Below, one piece after another: positions 26,262-34,828 of a DNA stretch of 64,000 nucleotides. Position 1 is the first letter of the stretch. Each line of letters starts with the position of its first letter. A program made the position numbers and the translations under genes. Source of the stretch: Saprospiraceae bacterium (GTDB taxonomy: Bacteria > Bacteroidota > Bacteroidia > Chitinophagales > Saprospiraceae); assembly GCA_016717145.1 (NCBI GenBank), contig JADKGD010000031.1, positions 1 through 64,000 of the forward strand. The letters are read 5' to 3'. The notes beneath the pieces were generated by a model, which was not told where the DNA came from, did no database searches, and saw only the letters and a list, made by a program, of their open reading frames with translations.

Positions 26262-29200
26262 ATGGTACGGCTGATCATAGCTGCATTACTACTGGTTTCG
26301 TCCTTTTTAATATATATCGGCAATCAATCTGCTGATAGATCAGTTATTATTGGACAATTTGAAGCATACCTTAATCAACAATATGTACATGATTCCCTCG
26401 TAATTCGACAATACCTGAATAGTGATGATGACAGGTTGATACTCAATCAACTGAATGATTCTCCATTTTTGATTGAAATAAATAAAAATGACTCTATCAT
26501 TTACTGGACTGATCTGACAGATATCAATGAAATCGCACCAAAACAAATACATCCGATATCCCAAATAGGTGATACTATGGTTTATGCAACTGTAAGACTC
26601 AATCTCTCAGGATTAAATGGATATATTCAACCGATTTTACTGGAGAAGGCGGGTATTACTGAAAAACTTAAAACTATAGGAAGCAGTGGTGAAGCAAAAA
26701 ATATACACATAGACCGTTCATCAAATATTTCGATCTATATTGATGATCAACACAATAAAGCTATCTTTAAGGCTATTGCCTGGCTATTTCTTTTTATAGC
26801 TATGGTCATCTTTACTGTCAACCAAATCCAAAATTTCAATCAGCTTGTCGCTCAAAATAAAAACTGGAAACACCCATTTTTAATCATTTTAGTAACCACT
26901 TTTATTTTCCGTTTATTGCATTTTAGCAGTACATTTAGTGATTTATTTCGAGGATTCACAGGATTTCTGGCTTTAAATCATACATCAATCCTAAATAAAA
27001 GTTTGTGTGATTTCTTATTAAATCTGTGGATATTTGGACTTGCTGTCTATATTCTTAACATTTTAAGTACTAAAAAAATAAGCTACTCAAGTCCAAAAAA
27101 AATCACTTTTGCTTCCGGTTTTTTTACTTTCTTACTTTTTGGAACTTGTGTCCATTTTATAGAAGGTTTTGTGGTAAGCAGTCAGGTAAATCTCGAGATC
27201 GAGTCACTTTTGACATTCAATATAATTAGTTTTGGGTTGATCATCTGCTTTATAATTATGATGATCCTCATCTTCCAATGTACACAATTGATGTATGAAA
27301 TGGTTCATGCATCAAAAACCAACAATGCAGTAAAATATACTTTCCTTAGCCTTGGCTGGACATCATCATTGATCATTTTGTGGATGTTTGGCTGGCTTAA
27401 TGTGCCCATTTGGATATTTATTGTTTTTGTCATCGCATATTCACTTATTCTGGACGCATATGTCGAAAACAAGGCAAAAAAAATTACTTATCTGATATGG
27501 TGGCTCATTATGTTTTCAGGATTCCTTGCGGTATCCTTGTTTTATTTTGGTTTAAAAAAAGATGTTGCTGCAAGAACGGAATTTTTACATAAATACTACA
27601 TAGAGCCGAATGGCAGCGTGATTCATGCACTGGAAGTCCTGGCGGATTCATTGGCAAATAGTGGAATTTTTTCAAAGCTCGGTTCATTGGAAAATCCTGC
27701 CAGACTGGACATGAATGATTTGGATCAATATATATTCAACAATACCACATTGGGTCTTAAATCTCTGGAAAGATCGATTGAATTGTTTGATAAAAAAGGC
27801 AATACTCAGTTTAGCAATCATTTTGCAAATTACTACAAAACAGATCAATCTTTCAAAAATGCCCGCCGTATCTCTAAAAATATTTATCACAATCCATTTG
27901 AAGACAAGTACATTCTGAGATTTGAAATAGACAAATCCGTCGCAGGCAATACCAGTTCATATCTGTTTATCATTCACCAAAATACTGACATTGCCCGAAA
28001 CAAATATCTTGAGGAAAACAGCACAAATTTTGGTTATGCCGTCTTTAATCAAAACAGACTGATCGAAAAAAATGAAGTTTTACAAGCTATGCCTGATATA
28101 GCTATTATGAATGCGCTTGATACTACACAGATAAAAAACGGATATTCATTTGTGGTTTCCCGGCCATCTGCCCAATTCAAAATTGTTTCTTATAAAAAAG
28201 TTTCCGGTCTGATAAAGCCTATCTCCTTGTTTTTATTTATTTTCACATTATGTGGTTTGATCATTCTTATATTGTCATTCATAAATACTACTTATGATTT
28301 TCTTCCGGAAAATATATCTTTGAAATTTGGCTCCAGGTCATCTCTTAAAACAAAAATTCAGCTATCCATTATCCTGCTCATTTTGGTAACATTTCTGGTC
28401 ATCGGCGCCATTACTGCATACTATTTTAAAAATCTTATTGAGGTCAACCAATTCAATAAAAACAAAGAAGAAACAACGAGTATCATCAACAATATAAACT
28501 CAGACATCCAAAATATGGTGGATGATGATGGTGCAGTGACATTTTTGAATACAAAGCTGAAAGAGTTCTCATTAGTTCACAATAAAGAATTAAGTCTTTT
28601 TGACAATGAAGGAAGACTGCTTGGTTCGTCAATGAAAGGTATCAACCAAATCCGAATTCCGTTCAGTGTTTGGAACAATGCCACTGCTACAGATAAAAAT
28701 TATGGCCTGGGCCAGCTGAATGGCTATGATCCTGCCAAAACAACATTTCTTCCTATTGTCCTTACTGAAAAAAGACCCCTCGCTTATATTGGTGTCGCCC
28801 ATAAGTCTTATAATAATTCTTCCAAAAGCATCCTGGATTTCCTCAGTACGATACTGAATGCCTATATTTTTCTATTTCTGATCGCTGGAGCAATAGCCAT
28901 AACCATTGCCAATTCGATTACCCAACCGCTTAGCATTCTGGCAGAAAAACTAAAAAAATTTAAACTTGGGAAAACCAACGAATTACTGGAATGGAAATCA
29001 AACGACGAAATAGGCACCCTCATTCATGACTATAATAATCTGACGCAGGAACTTGAACGCAGTGCAGGTGTTATTGCAAAAACAGAACGAGATCTGGCAT
29101 GGCGTGAAATGGCAAAGCAGGTGGCGCACGAAATTAAAAATCCGTTGACGCCTATGAAACTCAGCATTCAATACCTCGACAGGACAGCCAAAGAATATCC

Positions 29201-29801
29201 GGATAAAGCGCAGGACCTCATACCAAGGATCTCTTCTACGCTCATTGAACAAATCGACAATCTAACACAGATAGCCAATGAATTCTCAAATTTTGCCACC
29301 ATGCCTCAGGCAACGAATGAAAAATTAATTTTGAATGAGATCGTCGAAGCTGTTCATGATCTGTTTAGGAAACGGGATGATATGGATATCAATATGATCG
29401 AACCTATTGATGACCTGTATGTTTTTGCGGATAAAAATCATCTTGTTCGCATTCTCAATAATCTGCTTAAAAACGCAATACAGGCTATACCGGAAACACG
29501 TCGGGGCAGGATAGATATTGAATTAAAAAGACAGGGAAACAACGCCATTATCCGTGTGACTGACAATGGATCAGGCATACCGGATCATATGAAAGATAAA
29601 GTATTTACACCTAATTTTACAACAAAAAGTTCAGGTACAGGTCTTGGTCTTGCTATCTCAGCAAATATGATTGAATCTTTTAATGGAAAAATATACTTTG
29701 ACACCCGAGTAGGCAGTGGTACAGATTTTTATGTCTCCATACCGCTTATGCGACTCGACGACTACCTGGGAGATGATGGAAATAGGGTAAGTCTGGATTA
29801 A
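26262..29801 (+). CDS. Large NtrY-like sensor histidine kinase
   Basis: The 1179-residue membrane protein has an N-terminal membrane segment, a long block of hydrophobic helices (about residues 165-425), a further extracytoplasmic part, transmembrane helices near 645-665 and 700-720, another extracytoplasmic sensor part, a helix near 870, a HAMP-like linker, then HisKA with phosphoacceptor His in VAHEIKNPLTP, N box NNLLKNAIQAI, G1 DNGSGIP and G2 GTGLGLAI. The HEIKNPLTP form is that of NtrY-like kinases. No response regulator is adjacent, so its partner is elsewhere. Autophosphorylation residues all appear intact. Confidence 0.9.
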   Translation: MVRLIIAALLLVSSFLIYIGNQSADRSVIIGQFEAYLNQQYVHDSLVIRQYLNSDDDRLILNQLNDSPFLIEINKNDSIIYWTDLTDINEIAPKQIHPISQIGDTMVYATVRLNLSGLNGYIQPILLEKAGITEKLKTIGSSGEAKNIHIDRSSNISIYIDDQHNKAIFKAIAWLFLFIAMVIFTVNQIQNFNQLVAQNKNWKHPFLIILVTTFIFRLLHFSSTFSDLFRGFTGFLALNHTSILNKSLCDFLLNLWIFGLAVYILNILSTKKISYSSPKKITFASGFFTFLLFGTCVHFIEGFVVSSQVNLEIESLLTFNIISFGLIICFIIMMILIFQCTQLMYEMVHASKTNNAVKYTFLSLGWTSSLIILWMFGWLNVPIWIFIVFVIAYSLILDAYVENKAKKITYLIWWLIMFSGFLAVSLFYFGLKKDVAARTEFLHKYYIEPNGSVIHALEVLADSLANSGIFSKLGSLENPARLDMNDLDQYIFNNTTLGLKSLERSIELFDKKGNTQFSNHFANYYKTDQSFKNARRISKNIYHNPFEDKYILRFEIDKSVAGNTSSYLFIIHQNTDIARNKYLEENSTNFGYAVFNQNRLIEKNEVLQAMPDIAIMNALDTTQIKNGYSFVVSRPSAQFKIVSYKKVSGLIKPISLFLFIFTLCGLIILILSFINTTYDFLPENISLKFGSRSSLKTKIQLSIILLILVTFLVIGAITAYYFKNLIEVNQFNKNKEETTSIINNINSDIQNMVDDDGAVTFLNTKLKEFSLVHNKELSLFDNEGRLLGSSMKGINQIRIPFSVWNNATATDKNYGLGQLNGYDPAKTTFLPIVLTEKRPLAYIGVAHKSYNNSSKSILDFLSTILNAYIFLFLIAGAIAITIANSITQPLSILAEKLKKFKLGKTNELLEWKSNDEIGTLIHDYNNLTQELERSAGVIAKTERDLAWREMAKQVAHEIKNPLTPMKLSIQYLDRTAKEYPDKAQDLIPRISSTLIEQIDNLTQIANEFSNFATMPQATNEKLILNEIVEAVHDLFRKRDDMDINMIEPIDDLYVFADKNHLVRILNNLLKNAIQAIPETRRGRIDIELKRQGNNAIIRVTDNGSGIPDHMKDKVFTPNFTTKSSGTGLGLAISANMIESFNGKIYFDTRVGSGTDFYVSIPLMRLDDYLGDDGNRVSLD

Positions 29802-30008
29802 GGCAATAACTATACTGAAGCGCATTACCAATTGGGTAAAATATATCTCACCCTTGGTCAAACATCAAAAGCTAAAAGCCATCTGGAAACAGCACTTATC
29901 TGGATGAAAAAATCTAAAAAAATGGGAGAGCCTTATTTTGAAAGGTTTGATGAGGTGTTTGAATACCAAATCACTAATGCGCTTGATTCGCTATCTAATG
30001 GCCAATAG
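29802..30008 (+). pseudogene. TPR-like fragment without a start, in frame after the kinase stop
   Basis: Directly after the kinase TAA the same frame continues for 68 codons to a TAG at 30006-30008 with coherent protein sequence: a TPR-like helix pair (YTEAHYQLGKIYLTLGQTSK, then AKSHLETALIWMKKSKK) and a charged tail. There is no start codon at its beginning. It reads like the 3' end of a tetratricopeptide gene left behind by a deletion; readthrough of the TAA would add it to the kinase. Confidence 0.55.
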
Positions 30009-30028
30009 ACCATCCAAATACCAGATGA

Positions 30029-30883
30029 CTAAAACTGGTGAATTAATTCAAGCATAGCTTTTTGTTGGGCAACTCTTCCGTGTTTCGCTTCAGCATTTAT
30101 ATATCTTTTTTTATTTTTTAATGCAAATACGGACATAGATCCATCATCTACGGGGTCTTCATTTTGTAAAACTACGGAAAATCTTTTTTTATAAAAAGAA
30201 CTAAAATCTCTTCGTTCAGTGACAATAAAAAACTCACTGTTATTAATAGAAGGATTGATATAAATGTCTGAACATGATTTATTCGAATCACTGGAGTGGT
30301 CACATTTTTTCACATAAGAAGTTACATTATAAGATTCCGGTTCGTGTTTTTTCCAAAAAAGCCATTTTGTAGTGTACTTTTCAGGTGTATTTTTATTGTT
30401 GTGCAATGCCACAATCAAGGCATATGAACTAATCTCCTTCCATATCTGGTTTGCGAGATTTCTGATCATTTTTAGTACACCATCATCCACTTTTCCATTA
30501 CCCTTCACAACTTTTACACTATTGATAAGAATGGAATCATTGTTGGTATAAATCCTATTGGGGTCAAACTGATAGCTCGTGTTTTTATGCCTGAAGCTTA
30601 TGTTTCTATTGGTACTGCCATCAAACGAATGGGCCAAAGTCACGAGTTTACCTCCATATTTTTTTAGAACATCCAAACCTGCTTCCAAAGATGCGGTCTC
30701 GTTCTCATGAACATGAATATATGAAAGGATTTCTCCCTGCTTTTCAAATATTTTAATATTCACAGAATCTTCACCCATCTGTACTGTATTGACCCGAACC
30801 ACAAGCTCCTGTGTATTTCCGATATAAGAAAAAAACAACATTAAGCAGATAGCATGCACACTTCTAAAGGACATAAACAACAT
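30029..30883 (-). CDS. Secreted M14/AstE-like metallopeptidase-type protein (putative)
   Basis: The 284-residue protein starts with a signal peptide ending near SYIGNTQ. It shows three elements that together resemble the zinc carboxypeptidase/AstE superfamily: an H-x-x-E pair in VHENETASLEAG (around residue 58), D-x-N-R in FDPNRIYT, and a later lone His in ALHNN, the usual third ligand position. This would be a periplasmic or secreted amidohydrolase. I do not recognise a named subfamily, and metal binding is inferred from spacing only. It has its own spacer on both sides. Confidence 0.5.
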   Translation of the reverse strand: MLFMSFRSVHAICLMLFFSYIGNTQELVVRVNTVQMGEDSVNIKIFEKQGEILSYIHVHENETASLEAGLDVLKKYGGKLVTLAHSFDGSTNRNISFRHKNTSYQFDPNRIYTNNDSILINSVKVVKGNGKVDDGVLKMIRNLANQIWKEISSYALIVALHNNKNTPEKYTTKWLFWKKHEPESYNVTSYVKKCDHSSDSNKSCSDIYINPSINNSEFFIVTERRDFSSFYKKRFSVVLQNEDPVDDGSMSVFALKNKKRYINAEAKHGRVAQQKAMLELIHQF

Positions 30884-31044
30884 GAATTAATTTCCAAATA
30901 AAAAACACAAAGATAATTTATAAAAGGCATTTGAAAATGAATACTTTAAGTCGTTATTGATCATAAGAATTTTAACCTTCCATTGATAATCATATTAAGT
31001 TTAGTATGAATGTAGACATAAAAAGTGTTTATAAAATATTGTAC

Positions 31045-31323
31045 TTAGGGTCGAGAATGGCTTATTCTTTGCTCTTCTTACCCTGCTTGCCCTGCTTGCT
31101 TCGAAGCAGGCAAGTTCGAAGCAGGCAAGCCCCGACCCCTGAAGCGGAGATCAGCCGTCCACTCATCAGACGATTTGACCGAGGAGTGCGTAGCAACCCT
31201 TGAGCAAATCGTCATAGCAATCTTCAGTCGAAGTATTTTGTTCATTTTGCCTGCGCTACCTCAGCCCCTAAAGAGGGCTCTTCAATATTGTTCTTTGAGC
31301 GGGTGGAAAGTCCCTTTAGGGAT
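31045..31323. repeat. Structured tandem repeat, unit 1 (279 bp)
   Basis: The unit begins ttagggtcgagaatggc and is repeated at 31324 and 31600. It contains several inverted repeats: gacgatttg/caaatcgtc (31169-31177 with 31205-31213), multiple aagcaggcaag/cttgcctgc-type elements around 31085-31125, and tccctttaggga at its end. Its G+C content is visibly higher than the surroundings. Frames through it encode only repetitive Pro/Arg/Cys-rich peptides and are not credible genes. Confidence 0.85.
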
Positions 31324-31599
31324 TTAGGGTCGAGAATGGCTTATTCTTTGCTCTTCTTACCCTGCTTGCCTCGAAGCAGGCAAGTTCGAAGCAGGCAAGC
31401 CCCCGACCCCCTGAAGCGGAGATCAGCCGTCCACTCATCAGACGATTTGACCGAGGAGTGCGTAGCAACCCTTGAGCAAATCGTCATAGCAATCTTCAGT
31501 CGAAGTATTTTGTTCATTTTGCCTGCGCTACCCCCATCCACTAAAGGGGAGGGCTCAAAAATATTGTTCTTTGAGCGGGTGGAAAGTCCCTTTAGGGAT
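31324..31599. repeat. Structured tandem repeat, unit 2 (276 bp)
   Basis: Nearly identical to unit 1, including the 9-bp stem (31441-31449 with 31477-31485). Differences are small: one cttgccctg unit is absent and the block before the last hairpin is altered. Confidence 0.85.
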
Positions 31600-31711
31600 T
31601 TAGGGTCGAGAATGGCTTTCTCTTTGCTCTTATTACCCTGCTTGCCCTGCTTGCTTCGAAGCAGGCAAGTTCGAAGCAGGCAAGCCCCGACCCCTGAAGC
31701 GGAGATCAGCC
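31600..31711. repeat. Structured tandem repeat, partial unit 3
   Basis: Matches the first 110 or so bases of the units, then departs into unrelated sequence (31712-31800) with its own ggcgcgaccctatagggaatgag segment. The array thus has two full units and one 5' partial unit. Confidence 0.8.
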
Positions 31712-31862
31712 CTTCAATGAGAGGTTTTTCTGGCGCGACCCTATAGGGAATGAGCCCGCTTTCAAATGGAGTCGGGCAGGGGTAGCGAGGCATTTAAATA
31801 TTTGTGCATTATGTTATACACACCATAAAAATGTCCATAGTACTTTAATGAAATAATATTTT

Positions 31863-31870
31863 TATATTTG
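31863..31870 (+). promoter_or_regulatory. -7 promoter element of hldD
   Basis: TATATTTG matches TAnnTTTG and lies 18 bp before the ATG at 31889. It also covers the TTG at 31868, arguing against that codon as the start. Confidence 0.55.
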
Positions 31871-31888
31871 TGCAAAACACAAATCCAA

Positions 31889-32860
31889 ATGATTATTCTC
31901 ACAGGAGTTTCCGGTTTTATTGGTTCTTGCCTTTTGACCGAACTTAATAAATCAGGTTTTAAGAGGGATGTTGTAGTGGTAGATGATTTTTACAAATTGT
32001 ATAAGGATAAAAACACGAACAATAAAGAAGTAAGGGAATGGATGCATCGTGATATATTTTTGGATTGGTTTGAAAAAACATCACAAAAGATCGAATTAGT
32101 GCTTCATATTGGTGCCCGAACAGACACAACTTTGATGGACATTGCTGTATTTAACGAACTAAATGTCAATTACAGCCAAAGAATCTGGCAAGTTTGTGCA
32201 AACAGAGGTATCCCACTTATTTATGCTTCAAGCGCCGCTACTTATGGAGATGGCAGTAATGGTTTTGATGACAATCAATTAAATATTAAAGCGCTAAAGC
32301 CATTAAATCCATACGGCGAAAGCAAACATCAATTTGACATTTGGGCATTAGGGCAAAAGGAAAAACCACCTTTCTGGATTGCTTGTAAATTTTTTAATGT
32401 TTATGGTCCGAATGAATACCATAAGGGACGTATGGCTTCCGTAATTTTCCATACTTTTCATCAAATAAAGAACAGTGGTAAAATGAAATTATTTAAGTCA
32501 CATCGGTCTGATTTTGCCGATGGACAACAGAGTCGGGACTTCATCTATGTCAAAGATATCCTAAGCATGATTATGTTTTTTATACACAACCAACAGGTGG
32601 AAAGCGGGATTTACAACTTTGGTACAGGTAAGGCACGGACGTTTCTTGATCTGGCAAAAAGCACTTTTTCAGCTTTGGACGTGAAAGAGAACATTTCTTT
32701 TATTGATACACCGGAAGACATCCGGGAATCTTATCAGTACTTTACAGAAGCAAATATGGCTAAAATGAGGGCTGCGGGTTATACAAAAGAAAGTTGGACT
32801 CTGGAAGATGGCGTAAGTGAATATATCAGGGATTATCTTATAAAAGACAGGTACTATTAA
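31889..32860 (+). CDS. hldD: ADP-L-glycero-D-manno-heptose 6-epimerase
   Basis: The protein of about 323 residues from ATG 31889 is an extended SDR: GVSGFIGSCLL for NAD(P), HIGARTDTT, SSAATYG and the PYGESKHQFD Tyr-x3-Lys catalytic pair, and FFNVYGPNEYHKGRMASV, which is characteristic of HldD/RfaD. It epimerises ADP-glycero-manno-heptose at C6 for lipopolysaccharide inner core. The ATG was chosen over the TTG seven codons upstream because the promoter element overlaps the latter. It stands alone, with its own terminator. Confidence 0.93.
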   Translation: MIILTGVSGFIGSCLLTELNKSGFKRDVVVVDDFYKLYKDKNTNNKEVREWMHRDIFLDWFEKTSQKIELVLHIGARTDTTLMDIAVFNELNVNYSQRIWQVCANRGIPLIYASSAATYGDGSNGFDDNQLNIKALKPLNPYGESKHQFDIWALGQKEKPPFWIACKFFNVYGPNEYHKGRMASVIFHTFHQIKNSGKMKLFKSHRSDFADGQQSRDFIYVKDILSMIMFFIHNQQVESGIYNFGTGKARTFLDLAKSTFSALDVKENISFIDTPEDIRESYQYFTEANMAKMRAAGYTKESWTLEDGVSEYIRDYLIKDRYY

Positions 32861-32867
32861 TAAAAAC

Positions 32868-32907
32868 TGTAAAAAGGAAATCAACCCAATTTGTTTTCCT
32901 TTTTACA
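32868..32907 (+). terminator. Intrinsic terminator of hldD
   Basis: Perfect 13-bp stem tgtaaaaaggaaa / tttcctttttaca with a 14-base loop, starting 8 bp after the hldD stop. The T-run lies within the 3' arm. Confidence 0.75.
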
Positions 32908-32951
32908 ATTTCTTCTAACCCAAATAAGTTATTAGAACTTTGTTATGAAAG

Positions 32952-33053
32952 CCAAAAGGCCAATAAAATCAAGACTTTTGGTGAGGAAGCATAGTGTATG
33001 CTATGCTGACAAACCAAGTGAAGTGTAAAGACTTGATTTTGAAGGCATTTTGG
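32952..33053. repeat. MITE-like nested inverted repeat
   Basis: Imperfect 26-bp outer arms (32952-32977 and 33028-33053, centred on aagacttgatttt) enclose a second dyad agcata-gtg-tatgct. The whole 100 bp would fold as one long hairpin. It lies between hldD and the convergent serA, outside both. No reading frame is present; it may be a small non-autonomous element or REP-like structure. Confidence 0.5.
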
Positions 33054-33101
33054 GTTGGAATAGATTTTCTAATGACTTTTTTGGGTTTAAGCAATCAGGT
33101 T

Positions 33102-34046
33102 TTATGCTTTAAGTGCAGCTATCATCTTTTGGGCCAATTCCTCACCTATCTTATTTTGGGCTTCATCTGTCGAAGCGCCTATGTGTGGTGTCAAAGAAAT
33201 AAGTGGATGTGTCAATAAATCTTTTCGGGGATTGGGCTCATTGTCAAAAACATCAAGTCCCGCCGCTGCCACTTTACCGGAATTTAAAGCTTCAAGCAAT
33301 GCATCTTCATCAATCGTGCCTCCTCTGCTGCAGTTTACAATTATGACTCCCTTTTTCATTTTTGCAAATTCTTCTTTACCTAAAATAGCTTTGCCAATAG
33401 ACGGGATATGAAGAGAAATGTAATCTGCATTAGCCAGCATCTCATCCATAGAGACCGATGTAAGGGTTGTTTTAAAACCTAATTTTGTTGGTCCTACATG
33501 TAATGCAACCTGGCTCACATATGGATCGACAGGGAGAATATCCATGCCCAGACCCAAGCCTACCCTTGCCGTTTCCTGACCAATTCTACCCAAACCTATG
33601 ACACCCAGTTTTTTACCTTCCAGTTCCGAACCTTTAGCATATGCCTTCTTAAGTTCATTAAACCTCGTACCTCCTTCAGAAGGCATTTGTCTGTTTGACT
33701 GATATAAAAATCTAGATAAACTCAACATATGCGCCATAGCCAGTTCACCAACTGACCTGGAAGATGCTGCCGGAGTATTAATGACTGCAATGCCCTTTGA
33801 TAAGGCATAATCAACATCAATATTGTCGAGCCCAACGCCTCCTCTCCCTATTGCTTTAAGATTTGGGCATGCATCAATCAGATCTTTTCTCACTTTAGTA
33901 GCACTCCGTACACATATCGCATCATATTCATTTAGTCTTCCTGAAAGATCCTCCTGATTGATTTTATTCATATCCACATCAAAGCCCGCAGCTTCAAGTA
34001 GTTGTTTGCCAATTTCTTCAATACCGTCGTTTACTAAAATTTTCAT
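33102..34046 (-). CDS. serA: D-3-phosphoglycerate dehydrogenase family protein
   Basis: The 314-residue D-2-hydroxyacid dehydrogenase has VRSATKV, GRGGVGLDNIDV, the NAD-binding LGVIGLGRIGQ (about residue 150), NCSRGGTIDEDAL and the catalytic His in HIGAST. These match the SerA branch. It lacks the C-terminal ACT domains of long SerA forms, which is normal for many Bacteroidota. It makes 3-phosphohydroxypyruvate for serine biosynthesis. A TAATTTTG promoter element lies at 34077-34084. Confidence 0.88.
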   Translation of the reverse strand: MKILVNDGIEEIGKQLLEAAGFDVDMNKINQEDLSGRLNEYDAICVRSATKVRKDLIDACPNLKAIGRGGVGLDNIDVDYALSKGIAVINTPAASSRSVGELAMAHMLSLSRFLYQSNRQMPSEGGTRFNELKKAYAKGSELEGKKLGVIGLGRIGQETARVGLGLGMDILPVDPYVSQVALHVGPTKLGFKTTLTSVSMDEMLANADYISLHIPSIGKAILGKEEFAKMKKGVIIVNCSRGGTIDEDALLEALNSGKVAAAGLDVFDNEPNPRKDLLTHPLISLTPHIGASTDEAQNKIGEELAQKMIAALKA

Positions 34047-34076
34047 ATTTGTTAATTACTTTAGATGTTTGGGAGG

Positions 34077-34084
34077 CAAAATTA
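34077..34084 (-). promoter_or_regulatory. -7 promoter element of serA
   Basis: TAATTTTG on the minus strand, 30 bp upstream of the start codon. The remaining spacer to 34336 has a 19-bp near-palindrome (ttttcattt-a-aaatgaaaa at about 34297-34315) and no gene. Confidence 0.5.
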
Positions 34085-34336
34085 GTCCAAATAACTATGG
34101 ATGCCTATGAAAGAGAAAGGTTTTAAAATTTATTAACTTTAAGCAAAATTATTTATTTTATAACTAATTGATAATGTATTGGTTACAAATATTTAAAATT
34201 AAATTTTGATATTCCTGTATTTTTAGTGCAGCGAATCAAAAACATTAAGACTCTTAATATACAGAAGCACCTAAGCTTCTTATAATAATTGATATTCTTT
34301 TCATTTAAAATGAAAAAAATCTTTAGCGAAGAAATT

Positions 34337-34366
34337 AAGCCTTCTGAAAGCAGAGGGCTTTTTATT
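34337..34366 (-). terminator. Hairpin at the 3' end of the elaA-like gene
   Basis: aagccttctg / cagagggctt form a 10-bp stem (one G-T pair) with loop aaag, directly after the ancestral elaA stop. The T-run is better on the plus strand, so it may work in both directions. Confidence 0.55.
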
Positions 34367-34820
34367 TCACAACCTCACCATAATAATATGCGGAATTCCG
34401 TCCTCCAGATAAGGTATTCCGATATCATAAAACCAAAACCCTCATAAAATTTTTCAAATATTGTTGTGCACCAATTTTAACAGGCATATTTGGATACAAC
34501 TCATTTAATTTTTGGATGGAGTATGCCATAAGACGCCTTCCCTCACCAATTCCTCTAACTTCACTGGCATTGGCAACCCTGCCTATTGATGTAAATCCAG
34601 CATAAGAAATGCCCTCCGGGAGCAATCTGGTGCAACATTGTATATCTCCTTTTCCATCCTTACCCATTACGTGATATGCGTGCAGGTCTTTGCCATCCGC
34701 GTCCAGATAGGCACAGTTTTGTTCCACAATAAAAACTTCCTGTCTTAATCTCATAATCTGATACAATTCAAAATTAGTCAGATTTTCAAAAGAAGTACAA
34801 TAATATTTTAAATTTGTCAT
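34367..34820 (-). pseudogene. ElaA-like GNAT acetyltransferase, two frameshifts near the 3' end
   Basis: The open part (131 residues) has the ElaA pattern: LRQEVFIVEQNCAYLDADGKD, then TRLLPEG, IGRVANASEVRGIGEGRRLM (the acetyl-CoA loop) and IGAQQYL. It ends at a stop at 34425, but the family's last residues remain in other frames: YEGFGF, then DIGIPYLEDGIPHIIMV and a stop at 34367. Adding one base in the run near 34444-34454 and one near 34428-34432 restores a protein of about 151 residues. Substrate is not known. Confidence 0.8.
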
Positions 34821-34828
34821 CTTTGTGA

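Noticed and set aside
31045..31711. CRISPR array
   Set aside because: Units of about 277 bp are nearly identical throughout; there are no short repeats with unique spacers and no cas genes.
31006..31793. Several frames through the tandem repeats at 31 kb
   Set aside because: They translate the repeat units into repetitive Pro/Arg/Cys-rich peptides in both directions; the units carry hairpins and look non-coding.
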